Source: Moritella sp. PE36
GTDB lineage: Bacteria; Pseudomonadota; Gammaproteobacteria; Enterobacterales; Moritellaceae
DNA length: 54,803 bases
NCBI RefSeq assembly: GCF_000170855.1
Contig: NZ_ABCQ01000028.1
Coordinates: 1 to 54,803 of the forward strand
Reading direction: 5' to 3'
Numbering within the stretch: the first letter of the stretch is position 1; each line of letters opens with the position of its first letter. This document shows positions 34,216-43,550 of the stretch, piece after piece. The position numbers and the translations under genes are program-made. The notes beneath the pieces are model-generated. The model had not been told where the DNA came from and did no database searches. It worked only from the letters and a program-made list of their open reading frames with translations.

Positions 34216-34605
34216 ATGCTAAAAAAAATGAATCGCTTAGCCCTGTATATTGCCGTTACCGCACCGTTACTTTTATTATCACATGCAAATGCAGAACAAG
34301 CCGCCATATCAGAACTGACATCAATAAACCTTGATGTTATTGCGACAACCGAAACAACCGCATTTGATCTCAGCCACTCCGCTACATCAGCAGATGCGCT
34401 ATTAATGCCATTAAATATTAATACCGCCACTCAATTAGAGCTTACCGCCTTACCAGGTATTGGCACCTATAAAGCAGCCCAAATAATACAATGGCGTGAA
34501 CATAATGGTGAATTCGTCACAACGACAGATTTAGTTAACGTAAAGGGAATAGGAAAAGGGACTATCACTAAGTTGGCAGGGAGAATTACTGTAACCGACT
34601 TATAG
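34216..34605 (+). CDS. ComEA family helix-hairpin-helix DNA-binding protein
   Basis: Exported protein of the ComEA family. An N-terminal signal peptide (about 1-24, ending SHANA) and a 40-residue spacer are followed by two helix-hairpin-helix motifs: NINTATQLELTALPGIGTYKAAQI and VNVKGIGKGTITKLAG. In vibrios such proteins bind incoming DNA in the periplasm during transformation. The 129 residues are similar to Vibrio ComEA with a longer spacer. No other competence gene is adjacent apart from the pilin-like gene 3.3 kb away. Confidence 0.88.
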   Translation: MLKKMNRLALYIAVTAPLLLLSHANAEQAAISELTSINLDVIATTETTAFDLSHSATSADALLMPLNINTATQLELTALPGIGTYKAAQIIQWREHNGEFVTTTDLVNVKGIGKGTITKLAGRITVTDL

Positions 34606-34644
34606 TCGTCGCTATAAAATTGGCTCCGAGCGATGCATAGCGAT

Positions 34645-34676
34645 AAAAAAAGCCTGAAGCAAAGGCATTCAGGCTT
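34645..34676 (-). terminator. Terminator after nadA
   Basis: A 9-bp perfect stem (34650-34658 with 34668-34676) preceded by a run of A residues, so the minus-strand nadA transcript ends in hairpin and U-tract. Confidence 0.85.
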
Positions 34677-34700
34677 AATTAATTTATTAACGTTAAACGC

Positions 34701-35729
34701 TTAGTTTGATACGTTAAAATTCAACATACGTTCTAATGGAATAAGTGCTTTAAGACGAATTTCTTCATCAACAAAAATTTCATGCCCTTCATCATTAACC
34801 AATGAATCTTCAATCGTTTGCAGGCCATTCATACCCATCCAAGGACACATAGCACAACTGCGACAACTTGCGCCATTACCACCGGTTGGAGCCGGAATCA
34901 TTTCTTTATCAGGACACGCTTGTTGCATCTTAAAGAAGATACCTTTATCCGTAGCAACAATCAGTTTTTGTTGTGGTAGTTCTTTTGCCGCTTTAATCAA
35001 TTGACTCGTTGAACCAACTGCATCGGCAAGCTCGATTACATCGGCAGGTGACTCTGGGTGAACCAAAACAGCAGCGTCAGGGTTTTCTTCTTTTAAGCGT
35101 TTTAATGCTGATGCTTTAAATTCATCATGGACGATACAAGCACCCTGCCAGCGAACCATTTTCGCGCCAGTTTGTTTTTCAATCCAAGCACCTAAATGGC
35201 GATCTGGACCCCAAATTAATTTTTGACCGTCACTATCCAGGTGTTCGACCACATCCAGTGCAATACTTGATGTTACAATCCAGTCAGCGCGAGCTTTAAC
35301 GGCGGCCGATGTATTTGCATATACCACAACGGTATGATCAGGATGCGCATCACAGAATGCTGAGAACTCTTCAACAGGACAGCCTAGATCCAATGAACAA
35401 GTTGCATCTAATGCTGGCATGATAATGCGTTTGCTTGGCGCTAAGATCTTTGCCGTTTCACCCATGAAACGAACACCGGCAATGATTAGCGTTTTAGCGG
35501 GATGATTATTGCCAAAACGAGCCATTTCCAAAGAATCTGCAACACAACCGCCTGTCTCTTCAGCAAGTGCTTGAATTTCAGGATCTGTATAATAGTGGGC
35601 AATTAATACTGCATCTTTTTCTTTTAAAAGCTGTTTAATACGGGCTTTATATTCCAGTTTTTCTTGTGCCGATAATGGAACTGGTTTTTTTGGGAATGGG
35701 TATTCCATTTCTACTACATTGGGGATCAT
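34701..35729 (-). CDS. nadA: Quinolinate synthase NadA
   Basis: Condenses iminoaspartate with dihydroxyacetone phosphate to quinolinate for NAD. It carries a [4Fe-4S] cluster: candidate ligands are Cys111 ([10 protein letters not shown]), Cys198 ([11 protein letters not shown]) and a Cys in [10 protein letters not shown] near 295. The length of 342 residues matches E. coli (347). It lies downstream of the tRNA array but past a strong terminator, so it has its own promoter in 35730-35820. The tol-pal-cpoB-tRNA-nadA order is the enterobacterial one. Confidence 0.96.
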   Translation of the reverse strand: MIPNVVEMEYPFPKKPVPLSAQEKLEYKARIKQLLKEKDAVLIAHYYTDPEIQALAEETGGCVADSLEMARFGNNHPAKTLIIAGVRFMGETAKILAPSKRIIMPALDATCSLDLGCPVEEFSAFCDAHPDHTVVVYANTSAAVKARADWIVTSSIALDVVEHLDSDGQKLIWGPDRHLGAWIEKQTGAKMVRWQGACIVHDEFKASALKRLKEENPDAAVLVHPESPADVIELADAVGSTSQLIKAAKELPQQKLIVATDKGIFFKMQQACPDKEMIPAPTGGNGASCRSCAMCPWMGMNGLQTIEDSLVNDEGHEIFVDEEIRLKALIPLERMLNFNVSN

Positions 35730-35821
35730 AGCTAATTACTCAGTGCTCAAAAAATATATCTTCGCGCATTATACATGGCATTGTCATGAAAACGTAATTT
35801 AGCGTCATTTTTTTTCGACGC

Positions 35822-35860
35822 AAACAAAAAAGCCTCGCTATTAGCGAGGCTTTTTTGTTT
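35822..35860 (-). terminator. Strong terminator of the tRNA array
   Basis: A perfect 19-bp inverted repeat (35822-35840 with 35842-35860), including A and T tracts on both sides, located 33 bases past the last tRNA gene on the minus strand. Confidence 0.92.
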
Positions 35861-35892
35861 ATTCTTACAATAGTTTTATCTATCGTTTTAAC

Positions 35893-35969
<77 letters not shown>

Positions 35970-36021
35970 ACAATTTTGTTGTTCACTGTTTATCTAATAG
36001 TAAGAAATAACAGTAAGAAAG

Positions 36022-36097
36022 TGGTGGGCTGTGAAGGATTTGAACCTTCGACCAATTGATTAAAAGTCAACTGCTCTACCAACTGAGCTAACAGCCC
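36022..36097 (-). tRNA. tRNA-Lys (TTT), copy 1
   Basis: A 76-base cloverleaf with a GGGCTGT/ACAGCCC acceptor stem, TTT anticodon and encoded CCA. Confidence 0.97.
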
Positions 36098-36162
36098 CAA
36101 ATTCTTTCTTTATAAAGTCTGATTACTTATCTTATAAAAGATATAATCAAACTGAACATTAG

Positions 36163-36238
36163 TGGTGGGTCCTACTGGGCTTGAACCAGTGACCCTCGCC
36201 TTGTAAGGGCGATGCTCTCCCAACTGAGCTAAGGACCC
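36163..36238 (-). tRNA. tRNA-Val (TAC), copy 1
   Basis: A 76-base cloverleaf with a GGGTCCT/AGGACCC acceptor stem, TAC in the anticodon loop cttacaa and encoded CCA. Confidence 0.97.
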
Positions 36239-36278
36239 ACGATATTTATTTAGCGATAGTTGTATCTATCGTTATAAC

Positions 36279-36355
<77 letters not shown>

Positions 36356-36391
36356 ACAATGCTGTGTGTTCTGTATCAGAACTAAAGAAAG

Positions 36392-36467
36392 TGGTGGGCT
36401 GTGAAGGATTTGAACCTTCGACCAATTGATTAAAAGTCAACTGCTCTACCAACTGAGCTAACAGCCC
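36392..36467 (-). tRNA. tRNA-Lys (TTT), copy 2
   Basis: The same 76-base sequence as the other lysine copies: TTT anticodon, encoded CCA. Confidence 0.97.
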
Positions 36468-36534
36468 CCGTATTCTTTCTTTATAAAGTCTGATTACTTA
36501 TCTTATAAAATATGTAACCAAACTTAATAACTTG

Positions 36535-36610
36535 TGGTGGGTCCTACTGGGCTTGAACCAGTGACCCTCGCCTTGTAAGGGCGATGCTCTCCCAACTGAG
36601 CTAAGGACCC
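36535..36610 (-). tRNA. tRNA-Val (TAC), copy 2
   Basis: The same 76-base valine tRNA: TAC anticodon, encoded CCA. Confidence 0.97.
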
Positions 36611-36650
36611 ACGTTATTTATTTAGCGATAGTTTTATCTATCGTTATAAC

Positions 36651-36727
<77 letters not shown>

Positions 36728-36778
36728 ACAATTTTGTTTTCACTGCTTATCTAATAGTAAGAAATAACAGTAAGAAAG

Positions 36779-36854
36779 TGGTGGGCTGTGAAGGATTTGA
36801 ACCTTCGACCAATTGATTAAAAGTCAACTGCTCTACCAACTGAGCTAACAGCCC
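36779..36854 (-). tRNA. tRNA-Lys (TTT), copy 3
   Basis: A 76-base lysine tRNA, 757 bases from copy 1; TTT anticodon, encoded CCA. Confidence 0.97.
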
Positions 36855-36920
36855 CCGTATTCTTTCTTTATAAAGTCTGATTACTTATCTTATAAAGAAT
36901 ATAATCAAACTGAATATTAG

Positions 36921-36996
36921 TGGTGGGTCCTACTGGGCTTGAACCAGTGACCCTCGCCTTGTAAGGGCGATGCTCTCCCAACTGAGCTAAGGACCC
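36921..36996 (-). tRNA. tRNA-Val (TAC), copy 3
   Basis: A 76-base valine tRNA, 758 bases from copy 1, with an identical 40-base spacer to the neighbouring fMet gene. Confidence 0.97.
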
Positions 36997-37036
36997 ACGA
37001 TATTTATTTAGCGATAGTTGTATCTATCGTTATAAC

Positions 37037-37113
<77 letters not shown>

Positions 37114-37149
37114 ACAATGCTGTGTGTTCTTTATCAGAACTAAAGAAAG

Positions 37150-37225
37150 TGGTGGGCTGTGAAGGATTTGAACCTTCGACCAATTGATTAAAAGTCAACT
37201 GCTCTACCAACTGAGCTAACAGCCC
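37150..37225 (-). tRNA. tRNA-Lys (TTT), copy 4
   Basis: A 76-base lysine tRNA, 758 bases from copy 2; the first lysine gene to be transcribed. Confidence 0.97.
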
Positions 37226-37292
37226 CCGTATTCTTTCTTTATAAAGTCTCGTTACTTATATTACAAAATAACTAACCAAACTTAATAACTTG

Positions 37293-37368
37293 TGGTGGGT
37301 CCTACTGGGCTTGAACCAGTGACCCTCGCCTTGTAAGGGCGATGCTCTCCCAACTGAGCTAAGGACCC
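37293..37368 (-). tRNA. tRNA-Val (TAC), copy 4
   Basis: A 76-base valine tRNA, 758 bases from copy 2; TAC anticodon, encoded CCA. Confidence 0.97.
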
Positions 37369-37400
37369 ACAAATTTTGCTATATTACATAGCGAACAAAT

Positions 37401-37477
<77 letters not shown>

Positions 37478-37522
37478 ACAATATGTTTTCATTTAGTTTA
37501 CGTTAGGGTACGTAATTAAATG

Positions 37523-37598
37523 TGGTGGGTCCTACTGGGCTTGAACCAGTGACCCTCGCCTTGTAAGGGCGATGCTCTCCCAACTGAGCTAAGGACCC
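37523..37598 (-). tRNA. tRNA-Val (TAC), copy 5
   Basis: A 76-base valine tRNA between fMet copies 5 and 6; no lysine gene accompanies it. Confidence 0.97.
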
Positions 37599-37627
37599 AC
37601 ATATACCAAATTAATTGGTAATAGAAG

Positions 37628-37704
<77 letters not shown>

Positions 37705-37785
37705 ACAATTCTATAATCAAGAAGTATCTAATTTAACTTATCAACATAACATGTTGTTTCGCTAACGCCCTTCTCGATGGCGGCT

Positions 37786-37813
37786 ATAATACTTTTTTCC
37801 GAAAACTCTGCAA
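37786..37813 (-). promoter_or_regulatory. Promoter of the tRNA array, stringent type
   Basis: On the minus strand TTGCAG (-35, 37808-37813), a 16-base spacer and TATTAT (-10, 37786-37791) are followed by a GC-rich discriminator AGCCGCC. This is the usual build of ppGpp-sensitive stable-RNA promoters. Confidence 0.65.
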
Positions 37814-37932
37814 GTAAAATCTGCTTAGAATCACAATTCAATGATAAAACTCTGAATTCCGTTCAGTTTAACGCCAATAAGATGACAAATAACACAAACC
37901 AATAGCGCGTTAATGTTGATCTATCTAAAACA

Positions 37933-38718
37933 TTACTTTAGTGCTGCCAGCTCTTGCTTCGCAAGCTTAGCGACTGAATCATTAGGGTAATCTTTGATCA
38001 CCAATTCAAAATAACGTTTCGCTTCACTATTCGAACCGGTTAACTTAGCAAGCTGGCCAAGTTTCTGTAATGAGTCTGCACGTTTATTGGATGCGGGATA
38101 CTGAGTCACGATCTTTTCAAATTCAACTTTCGCTTCATCATTCTTATTATCTTTACGTAACAATAGCCCTAACCAATAATGTGCATTCGCGGCTAGCTCA
38201 GATTCTGGATACGTTGAAATAAAACTTTGTAGCGCAGGAATAGCTTCATCATACTTACGCTCATTTTTGATTAACTTTATGGCGTAATTATAAGAATCTT
38301 TACCGGTTAAATTTACTGGCTGATTTGCTGCATTCAAAATGCTAGCATCAGTTGCAACTGGCGTTACCGGTTTTGCGATAAGCGTCGTACGTATACGCTC
38401 AATATCATTGAGAATATCACGTTGTCGCTGTGTGATTTTGCTCTGTTCTAGATTGCTTTCTTCTATTGCCCCCTGCAAGTTCATTAATTCAATCGATAAT
38501 TGATCAAGTCTTTGCTGAGTTTCTAATTGCGATCGGGTACGAGCTTGGAGGATATTCTCTATACGGGTAAGGCGTTGTTCAACGGAACGAGTTGCTTTGT
38601 TCGTTACCACCGGCTGAGTACTTGCTGTTACATCAAGTACTGTAGCGGGTGCAGCATGTCCTAAACCACTATAAAGAACGGCCATAATCATGGCCGTTTT
38701 AGTATTAATTCGAATCAA
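37933..38718 (-). CDS. cpoB: Cell division coordinator CpoB (YbgF)
   Basis: Periplasmic protein that links Tol-Pal energy to PBP1b activity at the septum. Signal peptide (about 1-22, ending GHAA), coiled-coil trimerisation segment (about 40-115), then a Thr/Pro linker and TPR repeats (about 140-261, with YNYAIKLIKNERKYDEAI, AHYWLGLLLRKDNKNDEA and SLQKLGQLAKLTGSNSEA). The 261 residues match E. coli (263). It is the last gene of the tol-pal cluster, 13 bases after pal. Confidence 0.95.
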   Translation of the reverse strand: MIRINTKTAMIMAVLYSGLGHAAPATVLDVTASTQPVVTNKATRSVEQRLTRIENILQARTRSQLETQQRLDQLSIELMNLQGAIEESNLEQSKITQRQRDILNDIERIRTTLIAKPVTPVATDASILNAANQPVNLTGKDSYNYAIKLIKNERKYDEAIPALQSFISTYPESELAANAHYWLGLLLRKDNKNDEAKVEFEKIVTQYPASNKRADSLQKLGQLAKLTGSNSEAKRYFELVIKDYPNDSVAKLAKQELAALK

Positions 38719-38731
38719 GGTGACTAATCCT

Positions 38732-39322
38732 TTAGTAAACTAGTACTGCACGTCGATTTTGAGTGAATGCAGCATCAGTGTGAGAAGTATTTACAGGTTT
38801 CTCTTCACCATAACTAACTGTTGAGATCTGGCTTGAAGAAACACCTAGATTGTTTAGGTATTTAACCACTGCGTTAGCACGACGTTCGCCTAGTGCGATG
38901 TTATAACCTGGCGTACCACGTTCATCAGCATGACCTTCAATTAAAACTTTAACCGCAGGGTTATCAATTAAGAAGTTAGCGTGATCTTGTAATAATTCAC
39001 CGTATTCTGCAGTAACTGCTTGTTGATCAAAACCAAAGTAAACAACATGGCGTTTACGTAGTTCATCCATCACCTGTTTTTTAACTTCTTCTACTGTTAA
39101 ATTTTCAACTGAATCAATGCTTACGTCAGTACCACTACCAACAATAACATTCGAACCTGAACCAGTATTACCATTAGCAGTTGTATCACTTACTGTTTGT
39201 TGTGCAGAGCTTTCAACGCCATCATTTGTAGTTGAATCTGTTGTTGAGCTACATGCTGCCAATGTCAGCATTGGTAACGCAATTACTAAACTTTTTAAGA
39301 TTTTATTTAGTTGCATTTTCAT
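38732..39322 (-). CDS. pal: Peptidoglycan-associated lipoprotein Pal
   Basis: Outer-membrane lipoprotein that binds peptidoglycan and TolB. Lipobox LTLAAC (Cys about 24), then a long Ser/Thr/Asn/Gly-rich linker, then the OmpA-like domain with YFGFDQQAV, LIEGHADERGTPGYNIALGERRA (the meso-DAP binding site) and a C-terminal NRRAVLVY. The protein is 196 residues against 173 in E. coli; the extra length is the linker (about 25-70). It lies 14 bases after tolB. Confidence 0.96.
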   Translation of the reverse strand: MKMQLNKILKSLVIALPMLTLAACSSTTDSTTNDGVESSAQQTVSDTTANGNTGSGSNVIVGSGTDVSIDSVENLTVEEVKKQVMDELRKRHVVYFGFDQQAVTAEYGELLQDHANFLIDNPAVKVLIEGHADERGTPGYNIALGERRANAVVKYLNNLGVSSSQISTVSYGEEKPVNTSHTDAAFTQNRRAVLVY

Positions 39323-39336
39323 TTTCCTATCAATAA

Positions 39337-40707
39337 TTAATTCTTTTTAGATGTCAAGAAAGGTGACCAAGCTGGTGCTTTTACTTCTCCATCACTTGCC
39401 GGCAACACCGCTTTAAAACGTCCATCCATTGAGACTAGCGACAATACCTGTTTTCCCTTAACAACCGTACTGTAAATCACCATACTGCCATTTGGCGCAA
39501 TGCTTGGTGATTTATCAAGACGACCGTTAGTCAGTTTTTGAACATATCCATCTGACAAATCCTGCTTGGTTACACTATACTTGCCTTTTTGCAAACTAAC
39601 CATAACTAAATTCTTGCCATCTGGACTAATTGAAGGGTTTAAGTTTGCATTTCCCTCAAACGTAAGTCGTTTAATTTTCTTACTTTCTAAATTAATCTGA
39701 TAGATCTGCGGACGGCCACCGCGTTCAGAGGTAAATACGATCGACTTACCATCAGGTGCCCAGGTTGCTTCGGTATCAATACCGCGATTTTTAGTCAAGC
39801 GGTCGAGTTTTTTGGTCTTCAAATCGTAAACATATACATCTGCTTGACCTGATTTAGACAGTATCATCGACAACTTCGAGCCATCAGGTGAAAATACCGG
39901 AAAAATATTACTGCCTTTATACGGTTCGATTAGCTCACGTTTTTGTGTCACCAGATCATAAATCCAGATCTCATGTTTTTTGTCTTCCATACTCATGTAA
40001 GCAAGCTTTTTACCCGTCGGATCCCATGACGGTGACATAACAGGCTCTGTTGAGCGGAATAATACATGCTGATTCATACCATCGTAATCAGAGATTAATA
40101 ACTTAAATGGGTATTTGTCATCATAATTAATAGCAACATAAGCAATCCGCGTTAAAAAAGCCCCCCGAGTACCCGTTAAGTTCTCAAAAATATAGTCGCT
40201 TAATCGATGTGAAATATGGCGAGGGCGGCGGGTCGAAAAATTACCTTTCAAATTCAGTTTAATATGATCATTATTTATAACTAACTGTTCATCAATTTTT
40301 TGTGGCGTTTGATTTTTAAAACCAGATAACACATTAATGAGTTGAAAATGGATCTGTAAACGACCATCTTGTAGTGGTTTTATGGTACCAATTACAATCG
40401 CTTCGACACCGGTTTCTTTCCATGCTGCATAATTGACTGCACTTTCCGTTGCTGGTGTTTGTGGCATTAAGCTGCGTTCTAATGGTGAAAAACGACCGCT
40501 ATTACGTAAATCGTCTGCGATAACACTGGCGAAATCAGTCATGTCTTTTGGTTTAGGCTGGACGCCTAACCACTTAAACGGTACCACAGCGACAGGTCTC
40601 GCACTGTTGGTGCCTTCGGTAATGACAATTTCTAATGCCGCATGCGCAATTTGTATTTGCATGAGACACACAATAAAGAAAGATAAAAATCGTTTAATTA
40701 TACTCAT
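39337..40707 (-). CDS. tolB: Tol-Pal system protein TolB
   Basis: Periplasmic protein that shuttles between TolA and Pal. Signal peptide (about 1-23), N-terminal TolB domain (ITEGTNSARPVAVVPF), then a six-bladed beta-propeller whose blades repeat SPDGSKL, APDGKSIVFTSERGG and SPDGKNLVMVS. The 456 residues are slightly longer than E. coli (430), with a short extra C-terminus. It starts 1 base after the tolA stop. Confidence 0.96.
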   Translation of the reverse strand: MSIIKRFLSFFIVCLMQIQIAHAALEIVITEGTNSARPVAVVPFKWLGVQPKPKDMTDFASVIADDLRNSGRFSPLERSLMPQTPATESAVNYAAWKETGVEAIVIGTIKPLQDGRLQIHFQLINVLSGFKNQTPQKIDEQLVINNDHIKLNLKGNFSTRRPRHISHRLSDYIFENLTGTRGAFLTRIAYVAINYDDKYPFKLLISDYDGMNQHVLFRSTEPVMSPSWDPTGKKLAYMSMEDKKHEIWIYDLVTQKRELIEPYKGSNIFPVFSPDGSKLSMILSKSGQADVYVYDLKTKKLDRLTKNRGIDTEATWAPDGKSIVFTSERGGRPQIYQINLESKKIKRLTFEGNANLNPSISPDGKNLVMVSLQKGKYSVTKQDLSDGYVQKLTNGRLDKSPSIAPNGSMVIYSTVVKGKQVLSLVSMDGRFKAVLPASDGEVKAPAWSPFLTSKKN

Positions 40708-40708
40708 A

Positions 40709-41809
40709 TTAAATCTCTGGTCTAAAAATCAAATTAATATTTTTAAGTTTGCTCGCAACGTCAGGGTCTGTCGACATCGGCAAGCTCCCAACCTTATTCA
40801 CTGCGTTAACGCCAGCTCGACAAACAATGCTATCACCTTTGCCACTGGTTACACTTAATACCAGACCGGAATCGGACAAACGAATATTAAGCGCACATGA
40901 CTTACCTTTCATCGCATCACTGGTTAACATATTACGTTGGATAGAGCTTTGTATTCGAGCTTGGTATTTATCAACTTCACTAAGTACTTCCTGCTGACGT
41001 ACTGCATCAAGTTGCTGGATCTCACTTTCAAGTTCTGATGCAAACTCGGCTTCAATTTGTTCTTGCATCAAGCGTTCCTGCCTGTCACGTTCAACTTTAG
41101 CTAAACGTTGACGTTCTTTTTCGGCGGTTTTACGTTTTTGCTCAGCAACACGTTTCTTTTCAGCTTCCTGACGCTTACGTTCTTGCTTCGCTTCTTCTGC
41201 CTTTTTACGCTTATTTTCGGCAACAACAGCAGCTTGGCGCTTACGCTCTTTTTCTTCTGCTGCTTTACGTTTTTTATCAGCAGCGGCAGCGGCTTGTTCA
41301 GACTTTTTACGCTCTAACTCTTTCTTCGCACGTTGCTGTTCGGCTTTCTTGGTTGCTGCTTCGGCTTTTTTACGTTCTTCAACCTTCTTCAAGCGGTGCT
41401 GTTCAGCTTTAACCGCAGCGGCTTCGGCAAGTTTACGTTCAACTTCTTTTTCTGCACGCTTAGTTTCAGCACGTATTGCCGCTTGTTCCGCTTTCAATTG
41501 CTGATCTTTGGCTTTTGCAATAGCAGCTTCTTTCTGCCTGCGTTCTTGATTAAGCTTTTTAATACGATCTTCAGCTTGCTGTAAACGTTGTTGTTCTTTT
41601 CGGCGTTTTTCTTGTTCCGTACGCTTGATTCGTTCAGCATGCTGCTTTACAGCTTGCTCACTCACAACCACAGCTTGGATCGTTTTCACTTTTGGCTGTG
41701 GTTTTAATGGTGTAGATGTTGCACTTAAACCAAGTAGCACGAGTAGAACGACATGTAATCCAACCGAAATAATAATAGCGACTGAGTACTTAGACTGATT
41801 ATCCTTCAT
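40709..41809 (-). CDS. tolA: Tol-Pal system protein TolA
   Basis: Inner-membrane protein that spans the periplasm. One N-terminal helix (about 9-30, VAIIISVGLHVVLLVLLG); a long Ala/Lys/Glu/Gln-rich helical domain II (about 45-270) with many KKAEQ and ERKKAE repeats; and a compact C-terminal domain III with MKGKSCALNIRLSDSGLVLSV and the conserved Cys pair. The 366 residues compare with 421 in E. coli, a shorter helical arm. It follows tolR by a 70-base gap of tandem AT-rich repeats. Confidence 0.95.
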   Translation of the reverse strand: MKDNQSKYSVAIIISVGLHVVLLVLLGLSATSTPLKPQPKVKTIQAVVVSEQAVKQHAERIKRTEQEKRRKEQQRLQQAEDRIKKLNQERRQKEAAIAKAKDQQLKAEQAAIRAETKRAEKEVERKLAEAAAVKAEQHRLKKVEERKKAEAATKKAEQQRAKKELERKKSEQAAAAADKKRKAAEEKERKRQAAVVAENKRKKAEEAKQERKRQEAEKKRVAEQKRKTAEKERQRLAKVERDRQERLMQEQIEAEFASELESEIQQLDAVRQQEVLSEVDKYQARIQSSIQRNMLTSDAMKGKSCALNIRLSDSGLVLSVTSGKGDSIVCRAGVNAVNKVGSLPMSTDPDVASKLKNINLIFRPEI

Positions 41810-41822
41810 CTTTATTTATATC

Positions 41823-41876
41823 CTACCCTTAACTCTTAACTACTCTTAACTACTTTTAATTATTTTTAATGTAACT
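41823..41876. repeat. Degenerate 10-base tandem repeats between tolR and tolA
   Basis: About four copies of a cttaactact-type decamer, decaying from actcttaact to attttttaat forms, fill the only sizeable gap inside the tol cluster. Confidence 0.7.
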
Positions 41877-41879
41877 ACG

Positions 41880-42305
41880 CTACTCTACTGGATCTGTCAT
41901 TAAACCAACAGAAGGTGCACCAGCCTGTTGTAGCACAACCATTAAACGGATCACTTGTGCATACGCCACAGAGCCATCACCCTTTACGATAACGGGTGTA
42001 TCAGGTTGTAATCTTAAATGGGCTGCAACTAACGTCGCTAAATCATCGGGCGACATTGGCGACTTATCACCGTCACCCACATCAAGGTAATATAAACCGT
42101 CTTTATCAACAGAAGCGACTATAGGTGGTTTACTGTCTTGTGATAACGCCTCGGCTTGAGCTTGTGGTAGATCCACAAGCACACCTTGAGTTACTAACGG
42201 GGCTGTCACCATAAAAATAATAAGTAACACCAACATCACATCGATATACGGTACTACATTAATTTCCGCTACAGGTCGTCTGCGCTTACGTCGATAAGGC
42301 TGCAT
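41880..42305 (-). CDS. tolR: Tol-Pal system protein TolR
   Basis: Stator partner of TolQ, of the ExbD/TolR family. One N-terminal helix (about 15-38, VVPYIDVMLVLLIIFMVTAP) holds the proton-path Asp in YIDVML. The periplasmic domain carries VDLPQAQAE and PVIVKGDGSVAYAQVI. The 141 residues are normal. It starts 3 bases after the tolQ stop, typical tight spacing. Confidence 0.96.
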   Translation of the reverse strand: MQPYRRKRRRPVAEINVVPYIDVMLVLLIIFMVTAPLVTQGVLVDLPQAQAEALSQDSKPPIVASVDKDGLYYLDVGDGDKSPMSPDDLATLVAAHLRLQPDTPVIVKGDGSVAYAQVIRLMVVLQQAGAPSVGLMTDPVE

Positions 42306-42308
42306 CGC

Positions 42309-43001
42309 TTAATCCTGTGTTTTTTTAGCCAAGGTCTGGCGATGTAAAATACTGGAAAATTCTTCCATGAAATTAGCGTAATTATTTTCAATTCTCATCA
42401 CTTGATCAGAAAATCGGTTATAGGCAATAACGGCTGGGATCGCGGCGAATAGCCCCATCGCGGTGGCAATCAAGGCTTCGGCAATACCCGGTGCAACCAT
42501 CGCTAAAGTAGCTTGCTGGACAGCACCTAACGCAATAAATGAGCTCATGATGCCCCATACCGTACCAAACAGGCCGATATAAGGACTAATTGAGCCAATT
42601 GTCGCTAGATTATTTAAGTGGACTTCAAGCTCGTCAACTTCACGGGATAATGCAACGCGCATCGTACGGTAACTGCCATCCATGATCGCATCGGTATTGT
42701 CTTGATCGGCATTATGAATACGCACATATTCTTTAAAACCAGCGTGGAAAATTAACTCCATACCCTGAATATTATTCTTCCGCGCGTCGCTTTCTTTATA
42801 CAATTTAGATAAGTCGATACCAGACCAAAATCTATCTTCAAATCGTTTCGACGCTTCATTTGCTTGCGTCAATGCTTTTGAGCGGTGAAAAATCATTGCC
42901 CATGATGCTACGGACATGGAAAGCAGTATTAACATCACTGCTTTAACCAATATGCTAGCTTCCCAAAAAAGTTCAAAAAATGAAATATCAGCAGCTTCCA
43001 C
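42309..43001 (-). CDS. tolQ: Tol-Pal system protein TolQ
   Basis: Proton-channel subunit of the TolQR motor, of the MotA/TolQ/ExbB family. Three membrane helices are seen: AVMLILLSMSVASWAMIFH, then NLATIGSISPYIGLFGTVWGIM and EALIATAMGLFAAIPAVIAYNRF. The 230 residues match E. coli. Its start overlaps the ybgC end by 14 bases, as in most tol clusters. Confidence 0.96.
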   Translation of the reverse strand: MEAADISFFELFWEASILVKAVMLILLSMSVASWAMIFHRSKALTQANEASKRFEDRFWSGIDLSKLYKESDARKNNIQGMELIFHAGFKEYVRIHNADQDNTDAIMDGSYRTMRVALSREVDELEVHLNNLATIGSISPYIGLFGTVWGIMSSFIALGAVQQATLAMVAPGIAEALIATAMGLFAAIPAVIAYNRFSDQVMRIENNYANFMEEFSSILHRQTLAKKTQD

Positions 43002-43407
43002 TGGTTAGTTTCCTTATAATTTCTGTCGGCATCGCACAGGGTTTCTTATGAGACAATTGAATGCACGCCACTTTAACTGTTAATTCTGACAATAATTTAC
43101 CACTTTCATGATAAATACTCTGAGAAAAGACCAAAGATGCGCGTTTAAGTTCCTTAATATGTGATTTTATAATTAATAAATCATCAAGGTATGCAGGATA
43201 ACGGTAATCGATGTCTATTTTACGCACCACAAATGCAAGATCTTGTTGCAGTAATAACGCTTGTGAAAAGCCTTTATCGCGTAACATTTCCGTTCTTGCG
43301 CGCTCTGCGTAGTTCAAATAATTACTGTGGTATACCACGCCACCAGCATCGGTATCTTCAAAATAAACGCGAGCCATAAACTCACTTTGTATTATTTCAT
43401 TTTGCAT
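42988..43407 (-). CDS. ybgC: Tol-Pal associated acyl-CoA thioesterase YbgC
   Basis: Hotdog-fold thioesterase encoded at the head of tol-pal clusters. The 4HBT signature RVYFEDTDAGGVVYHSNYLNYAERART contains the catalytic Asp. The 139 residues are normal. Its C-terminal codons overlap the start of tolQ. The gene begins the envelope cluster; ruvB lies 144 bases upstream on the same strand. Confidence 0.96.
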   Translation of the reverse strand: MQNEIIQSEFMARVYFEDTDAGGVVYHSNYLNYAERARTEMLRDKGFSQALLLQQDLAFVVRKIDIDYRYPAYLDDLLIIKSHIKELKRASLVFSQSIYHESGKLLSELTVKVACIQLSHKKPCAMPTEIIRKLTSGSC

Positions 43408-43550
43408 TATTTTAAAGCCTACATCTCTAACGCTAAAACTCGAACTTATAACGCATAAATTTAAGCATTTAGCGTTACAAGCTTATTAATATACCTGACA
43501 AAAATAAGATATGAAATTGATTTAATATGAAGATTACGTTTCTGTGGCTA

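Noticed and set aside
41108-41584. Phe/Leu-rich plus-strand ORFs that look like membrane proteins
   Set aside because: They are antisense to the Lys/Glu/Ala-rich helical arm of tolA, which creates F/L runs on the opposite strand.
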